A DNA stretch of 64,000 nucleotides from Alkalihalobacterium elongatum. Its GTDB lineage: Bacteria; Bacillota; Bacilli; Bacillales; Bacillaceae_F. Made by a program: the position numbers and the translations under genes. The notes under the pieces are model-generated. The model saw only the letters and a program-made list of their open reading frames with translations, ran no database searches and had not been told where the DNA came from. This document shows positions 51,081 to 60,420 of this stretch, one piece after another. The stretch's first letter is position 1. Each line of letters opens with the position of its first letter. The stretch lies in contig NZ_WMKZ01000002.1 of assembly GCF_019024285.1 (NCBI RefSeq), positions 186,001 through 250,000 on the forward strand, in the 5' to 3' direction.

Positions 51081-52367
51081 CTATATGAAAAAGCCCATTT
51101 TTTTCGCTGCAAACGTTAATTCTTCTCTAAATTTTGGGTGCGCGATATTAATTAAATTTTGTGTTCGCTCTCGGATCGTTTTTCCTCGAAGCTTAGCCAC
51201 TCCGTATTCTGTTACCACATAATCAACATCATTTTTTGAAGTCGTTACGACAGCACCACTTGGTAATGTTGGAACAATTTTAGAAATCTCGCCATTTTTA
51301 GCTGTAGAGTGTAAACAAATGACTCCTCGCCCTTCTTTTGCCATTCTAGCTCCAATTCCGAAATCCCCTTGACCACCTGTCGATGAGTAATAGCGCCCAC
51401 CAATCGTTTCAGAATTACATTGACCAAGGAAATCTACCTCTACTGTTGCATTTATTGTTACCATTCGGTCGATACTTGCAATATGACGTACATCATTTGT
51501 TTCATCAACTGGTAGCATAAACACATCACTATTTTCATGCATGAAATCGTATAGACGTTTGGTACCGTACGCAAAGGTTGCTGTCATCTTACCAGGAGCT
51601 AATGGATTAGAGCGGTTTGATACCGCACCACTTTCAAAAAGGTCTACAACTTGATCTGGAATCATTTCTGTAAAAATCGTTAAATCTTGATACGATTTTA
51701 AATCATTCATGATAGCATTTGGAATTGCACCAAAACCAATTTGTAACGTGTCTCCATTTTTTATTAGCTCTGCAATGGAGTTCCCAATAATTTTATCTTC
51801 TTCCCTCAAGGGGATTATTGGAGTTTCTGGTAGTGCCTGGTTGTTCTCGTTAATAGCATCAACCTGGCTGATATGAATTTGGTTTTTACCAAATGTCCTT
51901 GGCATTTGTTCATTAACTTCAACGATAATTGTTACATTTTCATTAATTAAAAATGGAATGTAATCGCAATTTGTCCCGAGTGAAAAATATCCATTTTCAT
52001 CCATTGGTGATACTGTCACCATCAATACACGATTTGTTGTTATCTCATTTAAGATATATGGTAAATCCGAAAAATGATTTGGCAATAAATCAATTTCATG
52101 ATCGTAAAAGGCTCTTCGTTCATCTTTATTTAAAAACATGGAAATAACCTTTACTTTACTTTTATCTAAATTCAACACTGGTCTTAAGGAAAGCATTTGA
52201 TAAAGACGGTTTCCTTCAAGGTGATTTGCTTTTGGTAGTGCATCTAACAGCCCAGGTGGTTCACCAACAGCTAATGGTACGATTATATCAGTTTTGGGCT
52301 TAATAATAGCTACAGCTTCATTACTAGATGTCTTCCGCTTCTGTTCATACATTTTAGTAATATTCAT
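51081..52367 (-). CDS. Acetyl-CoA hydrolase/CoA-transferase family protein
   Basis: 428 residues of the Cat1 / 4-hydroxybutyrate CoA-transferase family. GEPPGLLDAL near the N terminus, GDTLQIGFGAIPNAI (oxyanion loop), IFTEMIPDQVVDL with the candidate catalytic Glu, and the C-terminal GGQGDFGIGARMAKEGRGVICLHSTAKNG, DYVVTEYGVAKLRGKTIRER and HPKFREEL. It would move CoA between acetate or another short acid and an acyl-CoA. GGAGGATTT before the ATG. Single gene; regulation not visible. Confidence 0.88.
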   Translation of the reverse strand: MNITKMYEQKRKTSSNEAVAIIKPKTDIIVPLAVGEPPGLLDALPKANHLEGNRLYQMLSLRPVLNLDKSKVKVISMFLNKDERRAFYDHEIDLLPNHFSDLPYILNEITTNRVLMVTVSPMDENGYFSLGTNCDYIPFLINENVTIIVEVNEQMPRTFGKNQIHISQVDAINENNQALPETPIIPLREEDKIIGNSIAELIKNGDTLQIGFGAIPNAIMNDLKSYQDLTIFTEMIPDQVVDLFESGAVSNRSNPLAPGKMTATFAYGTKRLYDFMHENSDVFMLPVDETNDVRHIASIDRMVTINATVEVDFLGQCNSETIGGRYYSSTGGQGDFGIGARMAKEGRGVICLHSTAKNGEISKIVPTLPSGAVVTTSKNDVDYVVTEYGVAKLRGKTIRERTQNLINIAHPKFREELTFAAKKMGFFI

Positions 52368-52620
52368 AAATCCTCCAACGACTCACTAAAAAAATTTTTA
52401 ATACATAGCCAATATCGACAAATACTAACATTACTACGGACTTATAACTTAACTTAACAAAGAACGGATCGTCAATTTATTTGAAATTAGTTCTATTATT
52501 TCGTTTTTACTCAATTGTTATTATAATTTCACTTTTCATTCAATACTCGACAGTCAGTAGTTACAAACCTATGTGAAGAATGCTTCACGCCTATCATTGG
52601 AAAGGAGGTTTCTCGATTTT

Positions 52621-53607
52621 ATGAGTTCACGTGTGAACAACCGAAAAAGGCATAAACATAATAAATGGAGAAAGAGATTGGCGCTAATAACTTCCCTATC
52701 TCTCCTATTAGTTATAGGCTTTTTTGCTTATGGGAAAATCGGCTATGAAACTGCTCGAAAAAATTCTTTAGAAAACCTTGGGGAATCATCATTTATTGAT
52801 GATCAGAATGAACGTGAACCGATCTTCTTTCAAGCCGAACAACAAAAGAAGAATGAGCCCATTCATATTCTTTTAATTGGTGTAGACAAGCCTGAAGGCG
52901 ACAGATCTCGGACAGACACTATAATGATCGGACAATATAATCCAAATACAGGAACGGCAAAATTAGCGTCAATCATGCGTGATATCTATGTATCGATACC
53001 AGATCATCAAAGCAATAAAATTAATGCTTCATTCTTTCTTGGTGGTCCAGAACTATTACGAAGGACAATAAAGGAAAACTTCGATATTGACCTCCATTAT
53101 TATGCTATGGTCAATTTTGAAGGGTTTGAGCGAGTTGTTGATACAATTGCACCAGAGGGCATCGAGATAAATGTCGAGCATCCAATGTATAAATCATCAA
53201 TGAAAATAAACTTTGAACCTGGTAAGCAGATTGTAAAGGGAAAAGAAGCATTGAAGTATGTCCGATTTAGGGATGACCATGAAAATGACTTCGGTAGAGT
53301 TCGGAGGCAACAAGAGGTACTGTCAACCTTGAAAGATGAAATGGTTACAATCCGCGGGGTAACGAAAATTCCTCAATTAATCGGTTCAATTGAGCCATAT
53401 ATAGATACAAATATGAGTACAAGAAAAGTGTTAAGCCTTGGTACTGATTTTTTTCTTAAACCTATAGGTGATATTGAAACCTTAACGATTCCAATCGAAC
53501 AAAGTTTCACAGATAAACGTTACCCCCATGCTGGACTAGTCCTAGAGTTAGATATTGAAAAAAATAAACAAGCATTACTTGAATTTTTCGAGTTCAAAAA
53601 CGATTGA
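52621..53607 (+). CDS. LytR-CpsA-Psr (LCP) family cell wall polymer ligase
   Basis: About 328 residues. Short basic cytoplasmic head, one signal anchor (about 20-38), then the extracytoplasmic LCP domain: RSDTIMIG-type RTDTIMIGQYNP, LASIMRDIYVSIP, KINASFFLGG, INVEHPMYKSSMKINFEPG, and FRDDHENDFGRVRRQQEVL with the conserved Arg/Asp set. LCP enzymes attach teichoic acids or other anionic glycopolymers from undecaprenyl carriers to peptidoglycan. AAGGAGG lies 12 bases before the ATG, slightly long; a GTG at 52573 has no site. Confidence 0.9.
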   Translation: MSSRVNNRKRHKHNKWRKRLALITSLSLLLVIGFFAYGKIGYETARKNSLENLGESSFIDDQNEREPIFFQAEQQKKNEPIHILLIGVDKPEGDRSRTDTIMIGQYNPNTGTAKLASIMRDIYVSIPDHQSNKINASFFLGGPELLRRTIKENFDIDLHYYAMVNFEGFERVVDTIAPEGIEINVEHPMYKSSMKINFEPGKQIVKGKEALKYVRFRDDHENDFGRVRRQQEVLSTLKDEMVTIRGVTKIPQLIGSIEPYIDTNMSTRKVLSLGTDFFLKPIGDIETLTIPIEQSFTDKRYPHAGLVLELDIEKNKQALLEFFEFKND

Positions 53608-53619
53608 TGTAAAGATAAA

Positions 53620-53665
53620 AATGGTGCCAGGCACCTTTAGTGAACTAAAGGGGCCTGGCACCATT
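53620..53665. repeat. GGTGCC-type palindromic repeat
   Basis: Two 21-base arms (53620-53640 and 53645-53665) complementary at 20 positions with loop TGAA. Each arm holds the inner palindrome GGTGCCAGGCACC or its partner GGCCTGGCACC. It fills the 69-base gap between the convergent LCP and fabF genes. There is no T run, so it is more than a simple terminator. From memory this motif is dispersed in many Bacillaceae. Confidence 0.85.
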
Positions 53666-53676
53666 GTAAATGTATG

Positions 53677-54915
53677 TTATTCAGCGTATTTTTTTAGAAC
53701 GATACACGCATTATGTCCACCGAAGCCTAAAGAATTACTAATTGCTGCTCTAACTTCTCTTTTTCTGGCTTCATTTGGAACATAATCTAAATCGCACTCT
53801 GGATCTGGTGTTTCATAGTTAATTGTTGGGGGAATAATTCCTTCCGCAATCGTTTTTGCAGTAAGAATAGCCTCTACAGCTCCTGCTGCCCCTAATAAAT
53901 GACCAGTCATTGATTTAGTTGAACTAATTGCTAAATCTTTTGCATGGTCTCCAAATACAGTTTTTACGGCCATCGTTTCAAATTTATCGTTATAAGGTGT
54001 ACTTGTACCATGTGCGTTCATATAGTCAAAGTCTTCTGGCTGTAGTCCTGCGTCTTCAATTGCTTGACGCATCGCTCTTACTCCGCCTTCACCTTCTGGT
54101 GCTGGTGCTGTTACATGGTAAGCATCACCTGTTGCCCCATAACCAACGATTTCAGCATAGATTTTTGCCCCACGCTGTTGAGCTGATTCAAGTGATTCTA
54201 GAATTAGAATTCCAGCTCCTTCACCCATAACGAATCCATCACGGTTTAAATCAAATGGTCTAGAGGCAGTTTTTGGATCTTCACTCGTTGAAATGGCTTT
54301 TGCCGAACTAAATCCTGCAACAGCCATATCGGTAATTGGTGCTTCTGCACCACCAGTGATCATGAAGTCAGCATCTCCACGTTGGATTACCTTAAACGCA
54401 TCTCCAATTGAATTTGTACCCGAAGCACAAGCTGTTACTGTACATGAGTTAATCCCTTTTGCACCAGTAACAATCGAAACTTGACCAGAAGCCATATCTG
54501 GAATCATCATCGGAACAAAAAATGGACTAACGCGTCGGTAACCTTTTTCTTCAAAAGTACGGAATTGTTGCTCGTAGGTTTCCATTCCACCGATTCCTGA
54601 CCCAATCCACACTCCTACTCGCGGTGCAATTTCATCAGTAATCTTTAAATCAGCATCCTCAAGAGCCATTAATGACGCTGCAACAGCAAATTGAGTAAAA
54701 CGATCCATTTTACGCGCTTCTTTTTTATCCATGAATTGTGTTGGATCAAAATCAGATACTTCAGCAGCAACTTTCATTGGGAATTTTGATGCATCCACTC
54801 GTGTTAAAGGTCCAACACCAGACACACCTGATATAGCATTATTCCACATAGTCGTAACATCACAACCAATTGGTGAAACTGTTCCTAATCCTGTTATCAC
54901 TACTCGTCTTTTCAT
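53677..54915 (-). CDS. fabF: Beta-ketoacyl-ACP synthase II (FabF)
   Basis: Elongates acyl-ACP with malonyl-ACP in type II fatty acid synthesis. 412 residues, thiolase fold. Active-site Cys in [11 protein letters not shown] (around 163), the two His in [12 protein letters not shown] and [11 protein letters not shown], and the final [23 protein letters not shown] before the ATG. Second gene of the fabH-fabF operon, 57 bases after fabH, and thus under FapR control from the operator upstream of fabH. Confidence 0.97.
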   Translation of the reverse strand: MKRRVVITGLGTVSPIGCDVTTMWNNAISGVSGVGPLTRVDASKFPMKVAAEVSDFDPTQFMDKKEARKMDRFTQFAVAASLMALEDADLKITDEIAPRVGVWIGSGIGGMETYEQQFRTFEEKGYRRVSPFFVPMMIPDMASGQVSIVTGAKGINSCTVTACASGTNSIGDAFKVIQRGDADFMITGGAEAPITDMAVAGFSSAKAISTSEDPKTASRPFDLNRDGFVMGEGAGILILESLESAQQRGAKIYAEIVGYGATGDAYHVTAPAPEGEGGVRAMRQAIEDAGLQPEDFDYMNAHGTSTPYNDKFETMAVKTVFGDHAKDLAISSTKSMTGHLLGAAGAVEAILTAKTIAEGIIPPTINYETPDPECDLDYVPNEARKREVRAAISNSLGFGGHNACIVLKKYAE

Positions 54916-54972
54916 ATTACTCTCTCTCTCCTTTATAACGTCATTAACTACGTTTAGTCAAAATCTGAAAGA

Positions 54973-55917
54973 TTATCTCCCCCAACGAATGGCAACTGCG
55001 CCCCAAACGAGACCCGCACCAAAACCAACTAGGACTACTAAATTATCGTCTTTAATTTTGCCTGCCTTTAATTCTTCAACTAGTGCAATTGGAATGGAAG
55101 ATGACGATGTATTACCATACTTATTTACTGTTACAGACATTTTTTCAATTGGTAGTTCCAGCCGTTCTCTTGAAGCTTCCATAATACGAATATTTGCCTG
55201 ATGTGGTACTAAGAAGTCAACATCTTCTTTAGTTAACCCCGCCTTATCCAATACTCTTAATGAGGATTCACCCATTTGACGTACAGCAAACTTAAAAACC
55301 TCACGTCCATTCATATGAATGAATTCCTTCTGATGGATGTGCATTGCTCCACTACCGTCGGCACCAAGTTCAAATGATAGAATACCTCTCCCTTCTGAAA
55401 CAGGTCCTAAAACTGCTGCTCCTGCCCCATCACCGAATAGAACAGCTGTGTTCCGATCTGACATATCAGTGACCTTTGATAACTTCTCTACCCCAACTAC
55501 GAGTATATGCTTGTACGCTTCTGTTTTAATAAATTGTTGTGCTGTAACTAGTCCATATATAAATCCAGCACAAGCAGCACTTATATCCATCGCCGCTGCA
55601 TTTTTTGCACCTAATTGATCTTGAATCATTGCCGAAACAGAAGGAAATGGCATATCTGGGGTAACTGTTGCAACTAAAATTAAATCAATTTCCTCTGGAG
55701 CTACACCTGAATTTTCAATTGCTTCTTTGGCTGCTGCATATGCCATATGAGAAGTATTTATTTCTTCAGAAGCAAATCTTCTTTCCTCAATTCCGGTCCT
55801 TGTTTTGATCCATTCATCAGTCGTATCAAGTACTTTTTCAAATTCAGCATTGGCAATAATACGATCCCCTACAAAACTTCCCATACCAAGTATACCAGCA
55901 TTTATTTCTTTTCCCAT
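54973..55917 (-). CDS. fabH: Beta-ketoacyl-ACP synthase III (FabH)
   Basis: Condenses a short or branched acyl-CoA primer with malonyl-ACP to start fatty acid synthesis. 314 residues. Catalytic Cys in [13 protein letters not shown] (about 112), His in [10 protein letters not shown] and Asn in [29 protein letters not shown] is the N-terminal hallmark. GGGGGAAGG before the ATG. Corresponds by position to B. subtilis fabHA. First gene of the operon with fabF. Confidence 0.97.
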   Translation of the reverse strand: MGKEINAGILGMGSFVGDRIIANAEFEKVLDTTDEWIKTRTGIEERRFASEEINTSHMAYAAAKEAIENSGVAPEEIDLILVATVTPDMPFPSVSAMIQDQLGAKNAAAMDISAACAGFIYGLVTAQQFIKTEAYKHILVVGVEKLSKVTDMSDRNTAVLFGDGAGAAVLGPVSEGRGILSFELGADGSGAMHIHQKEFIHMNGREVFKFAVRQMGESSLRVLDKAGLTKEDVDFLVPHQANIRIMEASRERLELPIEKMSVTVNKYGNTSSSSIPIALVEELKAGKIKDDNLVVLVGFGAGLVWGAVAIRWGR

Positions 55918-55973
55918 ATTCCTTCCCCCTTAACAATAACAAACTTATATCCATACATATTTACTATCAATTA

Positions 55974-55990
55974 TTATGACCTAGTACTAA
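55974..55990 (-). promoter_or_regulatory. FapR operator upstream of fabH-fabF
   Basis: TTATGACCTAGTACTAA differs at two positions from the FapR consensus TTAGTACCTAGTACTAA. On the minus strand a TTAAGA/CATAAT promoter pair (17-base spacer) overlaps it, so FapR bound there would block RNA polymerase until malonyl-CoA rises. Confidence 0.85.
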
Positions 55991-56155
55991 TTTTATCTTA
56001 AAAGTTCCGTATTGTCTATATTCTGTCATATCGAATGGAAATGGGCGTATTAACTAAACACTAATCATTATGTACTAGCATATCTATTACTATAAGGGGC
56101 AATCCAAAAATAGAAAATGTATATTTTTATTTTTAAAGCAAGGAGGAACTTTACT

Positions 56156-56437
56156 ATGAATGATGAGAACAAGTCACCAGAATCACAAGGCGATTTTTTT
56201 GATCAGTTAATGTTCGGTCCACCGAGGCCAATGCCGAGAAATGAACAGGAAATTGACCAGAGTAATCAGGCTACAGAAGCGTCTAGTCAAACCGATCCGA
56301 ACAATGAGCAATTCTCAAATCAAGAAACGAGTCAACTAGAGCACATTATTCAAATCGCCCAAGTAGTTGGACCATACCTCTCAAAACTCTCACCGATGCT
56401 TTCAAATCTACAATCTTTTTTCACCAACAAAAAATAA
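56156..56437 (+). CDS. Small polar protein of unknown function
   Basis: 93 residues. The first 60 are disordered and rich in Gln, Asn, Glu and Pro (FDQLMFGPPRPMPRNEQEI). The last 30 form an amphipathic or weakly hydrophobic helix (LEHIIQIAQVVGPYLSKLS). AAGGAGG before the ATG at 56156; the frame starting earlier is not supported. The composition recalls small spore-coat-associated proteins, but I cannot name a family. Convergent with the Gly/Pro-rich gene. Confidence 0.68.
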   Translation: MNDENKSPESQGDFFDQLMFGPPRPMPRNEQEIDQSNQATEASSQTDPNNEQFSNQETSQLEHIIQIAQVVGPYLSKLSPMLSNLQSFFTNKK

Positions 56438-56439
56438 AA

Positions 56440-56514
56440 ACTGACTCAAAAGTGTCTACGCACCACAGCGTCTTTTCGTCGTCTTAGGTGCGTAGAACTT
56501 TTTTATGAGTCAGT
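56440..56514. terminator. Nested double hairpin, bidirectional
   Basis: Outer arms ACTGACTCA (56440-56448) and TGAGTCAGT (56506-56514). Inner arms TCTACGCACC (56455-56464) and GGTGCGTAGA (56487-56496), followed by CTTTTTT. Between convergent genes. Confidence 0.82.
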
Positions 56515-56539
56515 CACTTATAGTGCTATATACTATTTA

Positions 56540-56809
56540 TTACCAAATACCCCCGCCATGGTAAGGGCCAGGGCCGAATTGTGGACCGAAACCAGGACCA
56601 AATTGTGGACCATAACTTGGGCCAAATTGTGGACCGTATTGTGGACCAAAGCCTGGGCCATACTGTGGACCACCGAAAGCACCACCAGCACCGAATCCAC
56701 CAAATAAGAAAGGACTTACTGCTAAGCCAGCTAAAAATGGCAGTACTGGAAATTGACGATGATGATGTCCATATCCTCCACCATCTCTATACATCGGATA
56801 GTAGTTCAT
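56540..56809 (-). CDS. Gly/Pro-rich tandem-repeat small protein
   Basis: 89 residues. His/Gly-rich head (YRDGGGYGHHHRQFP), a short hydrophobic segment (VLPFLAGLAVSPFLFGGFG), then about eight tripeptide-pair repeats of the GPQYGP/GPGFGP type to the end. The repeat region is mirrored in the DNA as near-identical 18-base units. The start ATG at 56809 has AAGGAG 9 bases before it. Similar proteins in bacilli are spore-coat or exosporium components; here that is inference. Downstream of comZ by 88 bases. Confidence 0.7.
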   Translation of the reverse strand: MNYYPMYRDGGGYGHHHRQFPVLPFLAGLAVSPFLFGGFGAGGAFGGPQYGPGFGPQYGPQFGPSYGPQFGPGFGPQFGPGPYHGGGIW

Positions 56810-56897
56810 TAGGCAAAACTCCTTCTTCATGTTTTCACTACTTATCCTATGTACTCGCCCTTTCTTATGAGCATGTCTAAACAATTCAAATTTTTAT

Positions 56898-57083
56898 TTA
56901 TTCTCTTTCTTGTTTTCCTAATTCATACGCTTCATTCATTACCTTAACAAGCATATTAACCATTGGTTGTAAATCATCCATATTTAGTTCAATACCTTTT
57001 TCATCTAGAATTGCCTTCCCTTCAGGCATATATTTCATCGCTATTTGCATGAATTTCATTTGTAGTTCTGGATTTACATTCAT
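56898..57083 (-). CDS. comZ: Competence protein ComZ
   Basis: 61 residues, helical. The conserved core MKFMQIAMKYMPEGKAILDEKGIEL and VMNEAYELGKQE fits B. subtilis ComZ, a negative regulator of the comG operon. ATG at 57083 with GAGGTG six bases before it; the GTG inside that site is not the start. It follows med by 17 bases, the conserved med-comZ operon. Confidence 0.9.
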   Translation of the reverse strand: MNVNPELQMKFMQIAMKYMPEGKAILDEKGIELNMDDLQPMVNMLVKVMNEAYELGKQERE

Positions 57084-57100
57084 CTTATTCACCTCATATA

Positions 57101-58057
57101 TTATTCTTCTGTTGGTAATTTACCTGTATTTATATAGTTATCGATCGCTGCAAGAACTTCTGCTTGAAATTCTTCGGGAACGATAGAACTAAATTCACCT
57201 AACGTTATAACTCCATCGCCAAAATCATAGTATAGGTTTCCACTTTCTAATTGACCACTGTTATAACGTTGTGCAACAACCTGATAAAGATTATCAACAT
57301 GTTGAACCGTACTTGTCAAAACAGTTGAGTCACCTAAGTCAGATTGATCACTAACAAAACCAATTGCAAAATGTCCATTTTTCTTTATTTCTTCAATGAT
57401 AGGGATATGAAAACCGTCACCTGCTGGATAATATACGTCTACCCCGTCTTTATTCATATTCTCTAATATTTGTAGGGCCCTCTCGACATCTGCCCAATCT
57501 TTGACAAACTCAATAGTAACATTAATGTCACTATTATGATATTCAGCACCTTTAATAAACCCTTCAATCTCTGGCTGCCATGAGAAGGCGGCAATAATAC
57601 CTATATTATTTGAATCGGACATTTTAGCAGCAACCATTCCAGCAAAAAAGCCCATAGCATGACTATTAAAATGCAAACTAGTTACATTTTTTCCATTTAC
57701 CTTACCGTTAAAACTTACGAAATGAATATCAGGGTATTGAGTACTAACCTCATTAAAGTATTCTGCAAATACTCGACCGTGGCCAAAAATTAAGTTCACA
57801 TCATTTTCGTGGAACTCGCTGACTGCACTCTTAACCTTCTGTAGTGTATCAATCTCTTCTTTAAAATAAACGTCTACATTTAGGTCTGATTGAATCTTTA
57901 ATAACCCTTGGTACCCTTTAAAGTTCCAACCTTTATCATCAATCGTATCTTCTAACAATAAACCAACTTTATTTAAATTTGAAGAAGATGGATTGCTTGT
58001 ACAACCACTTAAAACCAATGCTAATATTAAAAATAAACAAAAAGACACTTTTCTCAT
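57101..58057 (-). CDS. med: Med-type BMP-family substrate-binding lipoprotein
   Basis: 318 residues. Signal peptide with lipobox LVLSGC, then the BMP/PnrA periplasmic-binding fold (KVGLLLEDTIDDKGWNFKGYQGL, NLIFGHGRVFAEYFNEVS, IGIIAAFSWQPEIEGFIKGAEY, YYPAGDGFHIPIIEEI). In B. subtilis Med raises comK expression. BMP proteins otherwise bind nucleosides, and no ABC permease accompanies it here. ATG at 58057 with AGGTGA. First gene of the med-comZ pair. Confidence 0.9.
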   Translation of the reverse strand: MRKVSFCLFLILALVLSGCTSNPSSSNLNKVGLLLEDTIDDKGWNFKGYQGLLKIQSDLNVDVYFKEEIDTLQKVKSAVSEFHENDVNLIFGHGRVFAEYFNEVSTQYPDIHFVSFNGKVNGKNVTSLHFNSHAMGFFAGMVAAKMSDSNNIGIIAAFSWQPEIEGFIKGAEYHNSDINVTIEFVKDWADVERALQILENMNKDGVDVYYPAGDGFHIPIIEEIKKNGHFAIGFVSDQSDLGDSTVLTSTVQHVDNLYQVVAQRYNSGQLESGNLYYDFGDGVITLGEFSSIVPEEFQAEVLAAIDNYINTGKLPTEE

Positions 58058-58120
58058 ATAGTAGTCACCTAAGTCAAACAACTAGTCGAATAGATGTTGT
58101 TTGACCTGCTGTCATCCTTT

Positions 58121-58288
58121 CTAGATCGCTTTCTTACGATACAAATATTCTATTAAAAATCCAATAACTAAAGCAATAATTACTACAATCCCGTCATTTA
58201 TCGCAGTGATACTATCAATGACTATAAAACTTACAATTGTAGAAATCGAAAAGAGTAAAAACCCAATTATAACCGTTTTTGTGTTCAA
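58121..58288 (-). CDS. Small two-helix membrane protein
   Basis: 55 residues, start TTG at 58288 with GGAGG 5 bases before it. Two helices (about 5-23 and 33-49) with acidic turn SITAINDG between them and basic end YRKKAI. Lies between the epimerase gene and med on the same strand. Unknown function; supported by the strong site and the clear membrane pattern. Confidence 0.6.
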   Translation of the reverse strand: MNTKTVIIGFLLFSISTIVSFIVIDSITAINDGIVVIIALVIGFLIEYLYRKKAI

Positions 58289-58382
58289 TAGTTTCCTCCA
58301 TTAATTTTACTAGTATTAATTTTACCTAATATTTTAATAGAAGGAAAGCGACCGAATGGACCAAATCATCCAAAAACCTTAG

Positions 58383-59303
58383 TTATATTCGCAGATCCAC
58401 TACTTTCTTTAAATATTCCTCTTGTTTTTTAATTCCTTCTTCAATAGTTGTTTGTTCAACAAACCCCAGTTTTTCTTTAACCTTTTCATTGGAAATAAGT
58501 ACTTCCTCACGTACATTCTTCCACCCTGGATCTTTGCTTCCTGTAATTAGCTCTTTACCTTTATACCATTGTCGTTTCTTTCCAGAGGCTAAGTTATATA
58601 TTTCATTTACATTTTTAGTAGATCCCGCTAATTGTAATCCGTGAACAACGTCATCAATAAATAGTATATCATATGTTGAACGGTCAACGATTTCAGGGAA
58701 AGGTTTATTTAAAATCTTAGATTTTAATAATTGGTGGTATGCCATATCCTCTCGTTGGGACGGTCCATACACTGTTGGTAATCTCACAATGACTACATCT
58801 AAATCACTTTTTTTACTTTTTTGAATTAATAGGGATTCTCCAGCCATTTTTGTTAATCCGTATGGGTTTATCGGATTAGATGGAGTCTTTTCTGTTATTG
58901 TACCTGTTCTTTCTCCGTACACTTGAATTGTTGAACTATAAACCAGTCTTCCTTTATCTGTACCTGCAATAGCATTTATTAAATGTTCTGTTGCTTTTAC
59001 ATTATGGTGTATTGTTTCTCGTATGCGATTCCATTGATTATCCGTTTGAGTCGATGCAGCTAGATGATAAATAACAGTATCTTTTTCTAAAATTGCTGTA
59101 AAATCAACTTTCTCAATTGGTTGTTCGATGAGTGAAAATAAAGAGTTTCTTCCAATATGAAGTAATCTCTCTTCTGCTTGACGTTGTTGATCATTGTTGA
59201 TCTTTGAATCTATACCAATTACTTCATGACCTGCTTCAATTAATTTCGAACACAAGTGATAACCAATAAAACCCAAGGCTCCTGTAACAATGATTTTTTT
59301 CAT
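58383..59303 (-). CDS. NAD-dependent epimerase/dehydratase family protein
   Basis: 306 residues of the extended SDR fold. GALGFIG at 8-14 binds NAD, IGID ends beta-2, and the catalytic set is Ser in YSSTIQVYG and Y-x-x-x-K in PYGLTKMAGE. Sugar-nucleotide epimerase or reductase activity is likely. It occupies the B. subtilis yjaV position, but I cannot confirm orthology. GGAGGG before the ATG. Cotranscribed with the YjaU-like gene 43 bases upstream. Confidence 0.88.
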   Translation of the reverse strand: MKKIIVTGALGFIGYHLCSKLIEAGHEVIGIDSKINNDQQRQAEERLLHIGRNSLFSLIEQPIEKVDFTAILEKDTVIYHLAASTQTDNQWNRIRETIHHNVKATEHLINAIAGTDKGRLVYSSTIQVYGERTGTITEKTPSNPINPYGLTKMAGESLLIQKSKKSDLDVVIVRLPTVYGPSQREDMAYHQLLKSKILNKPFPEIVDRSTYDILFIDDVVHGLQLAGSTKNVNEIYNLASGKKRQWYKGKELITGSKDPGWKNVREEVLISNEKVKEKLGFVEQTTIEEGIKKQEEYLKKVVDLRI

Positions 59304-59346
59304 ACTTTCCCTCCATCTTTAACAAATCCTCCCTAATGATTTCCAT

Positions 59347-60102
59347 TTAGAGAGGACTTGATAATTTTTTTTCATATTGACGTAAGAATGAAAATATCGG
59401 CTTACTAAAATATGAAATTGATTTTCCAGGTAAGAATAGCGTTAAAGTGATAGGACTATTCTCTTCTAAACGATATTTTTCATATCGCTTACTGTGTTCT
59501 TCAAACCTATATTTTCTATAGCTTGTTTCATGAAAAATATACATAGGGATACGATTGTGATATTTCCATAAATTATTTTTCTTTAAAATTTTTTCTTCCA
59601 CTTCTTCCTTCTCTACATTATGAGCTGTAGATAACTCTGAAAGCAACCGCTTATAAAACAAACGATTTTTTCGTTCCTTTTTATAATAGCGGTATAAATG
59701 CAGACAGGGGTTAATCATAATCGTCGAGCGAATATTTTGCTTCATTCTTTCAAAGAGTTTTAAGGCTAAAAGTGCGCCCATCCCTTCAGCAATAATATGA
59801 ATATGACGATTTAATATTTCATGCTTCAAGATAAAATTGTAGAGACTTTCAGCCAACTCGCAAGCCATATTACTTCCCCAATGCCGTCCAAAAAAATTAG
59901 AAGTGAATACTGTATAGCCTTCGTGCCGAAGTGTGTTTATAAACTTTAAACGTTCTGGATGTTGCAGCCACAACGATGTCTTCTCATTTACAAAGTGATC
60001 AGTATCACCAATTAAAAGGATTGCAAATCCATTCGGTTTTTCTGGTAAATGGACAACATTCCACTGTTCATGAATACAAAAAAACCGTTCGCTTACGCTC
60101 AT
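59347..60102 (-). CDS. yjaU: YjaU-like alpha/beta-hydrolase-fold protein, nucleophile Ser missing
   Basis: 251 residues. The core order fits an alpha/beta hydrolase: GFAILLIGDTDH (oxyanion strand), GYTVFTSNFFGRHWGS, then HIHIIAEGMGALLALKLFE where the nucleophile elbow should read G-x-S-x-G but has E-G-M-G. The second half is very basic (YRYYKKERKNRLFYKR). No signal peptide. Position between the epimerase and yjzC agrees with B. subtilis yjaU. The missing Ser argues for a non-catalytic role. GAGGATGAGG before the ATG. Confidence 0.7.
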   Translation of the reverse strand: MSVSERFFCIHEQWNVVHLPEKPNGFAILLIGDTDHFVNEKTSLWLQHPERLKFINTLRHEGYTVFTSNFFGRHWGSNMACELAESLYNFILKHEILNRHIHIIAEGMGALLALKLFERMKQNIRSTIMINPCLHLYRYYKKERKNRLFYKRLLSELSTAHNVEKEEVEEKILKKNNLWKYHNRIPMYIFHETSYRKYRFEEHSKRYEKYRLEENSPITLTLFLPGKSISYFSKPIFSFLRQYEKKLSSPL

Positions 60103-60200
60103 TTTTCCTCATCCTCATGATAAATTTCTCGAACCGTCTCTAATTAATTTATGCAATCATTCGAGAAATGCAATAACAGACAGTAAGATTGGTTATGAGG

Positions 60201-60320
60201 CTACTTTTCATCACTCGTTAACTCTTCCAAAAGAGATTGCAATCTGTTTCTTCCTATTTCAGTTAAATTACTTTCAGTTTGCTCTAATAATGCATCTAAT
60301 TCAGCTTTTAAATTTTCCAT
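60201..60320 (-). CDS. 39-residue acidic helical protein
   Basis: Start ATG at 60320 with GGAGG 5 bases before it. The peptide (MENLKAELDALLEQTESNLT...) is one amphipathic helix. It sits between yjzC and the YjaU-like gene on the same strand. Likely translated; function unknown. Confidence 0.55.
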   Translation of the reverse strand: MENLKAELDALLEQTESNLTEIGRNRLQSLLEELTSDEK

Positions 60321-60420
60321 AAGAACCTCCAACATATGTCCCTATTTCTTATTATTCTTATGTATAATCTTTAAGAAAATGCCCTTTAATTATTATGACA
60401 CCCATAAGCTTTATTGTAAT

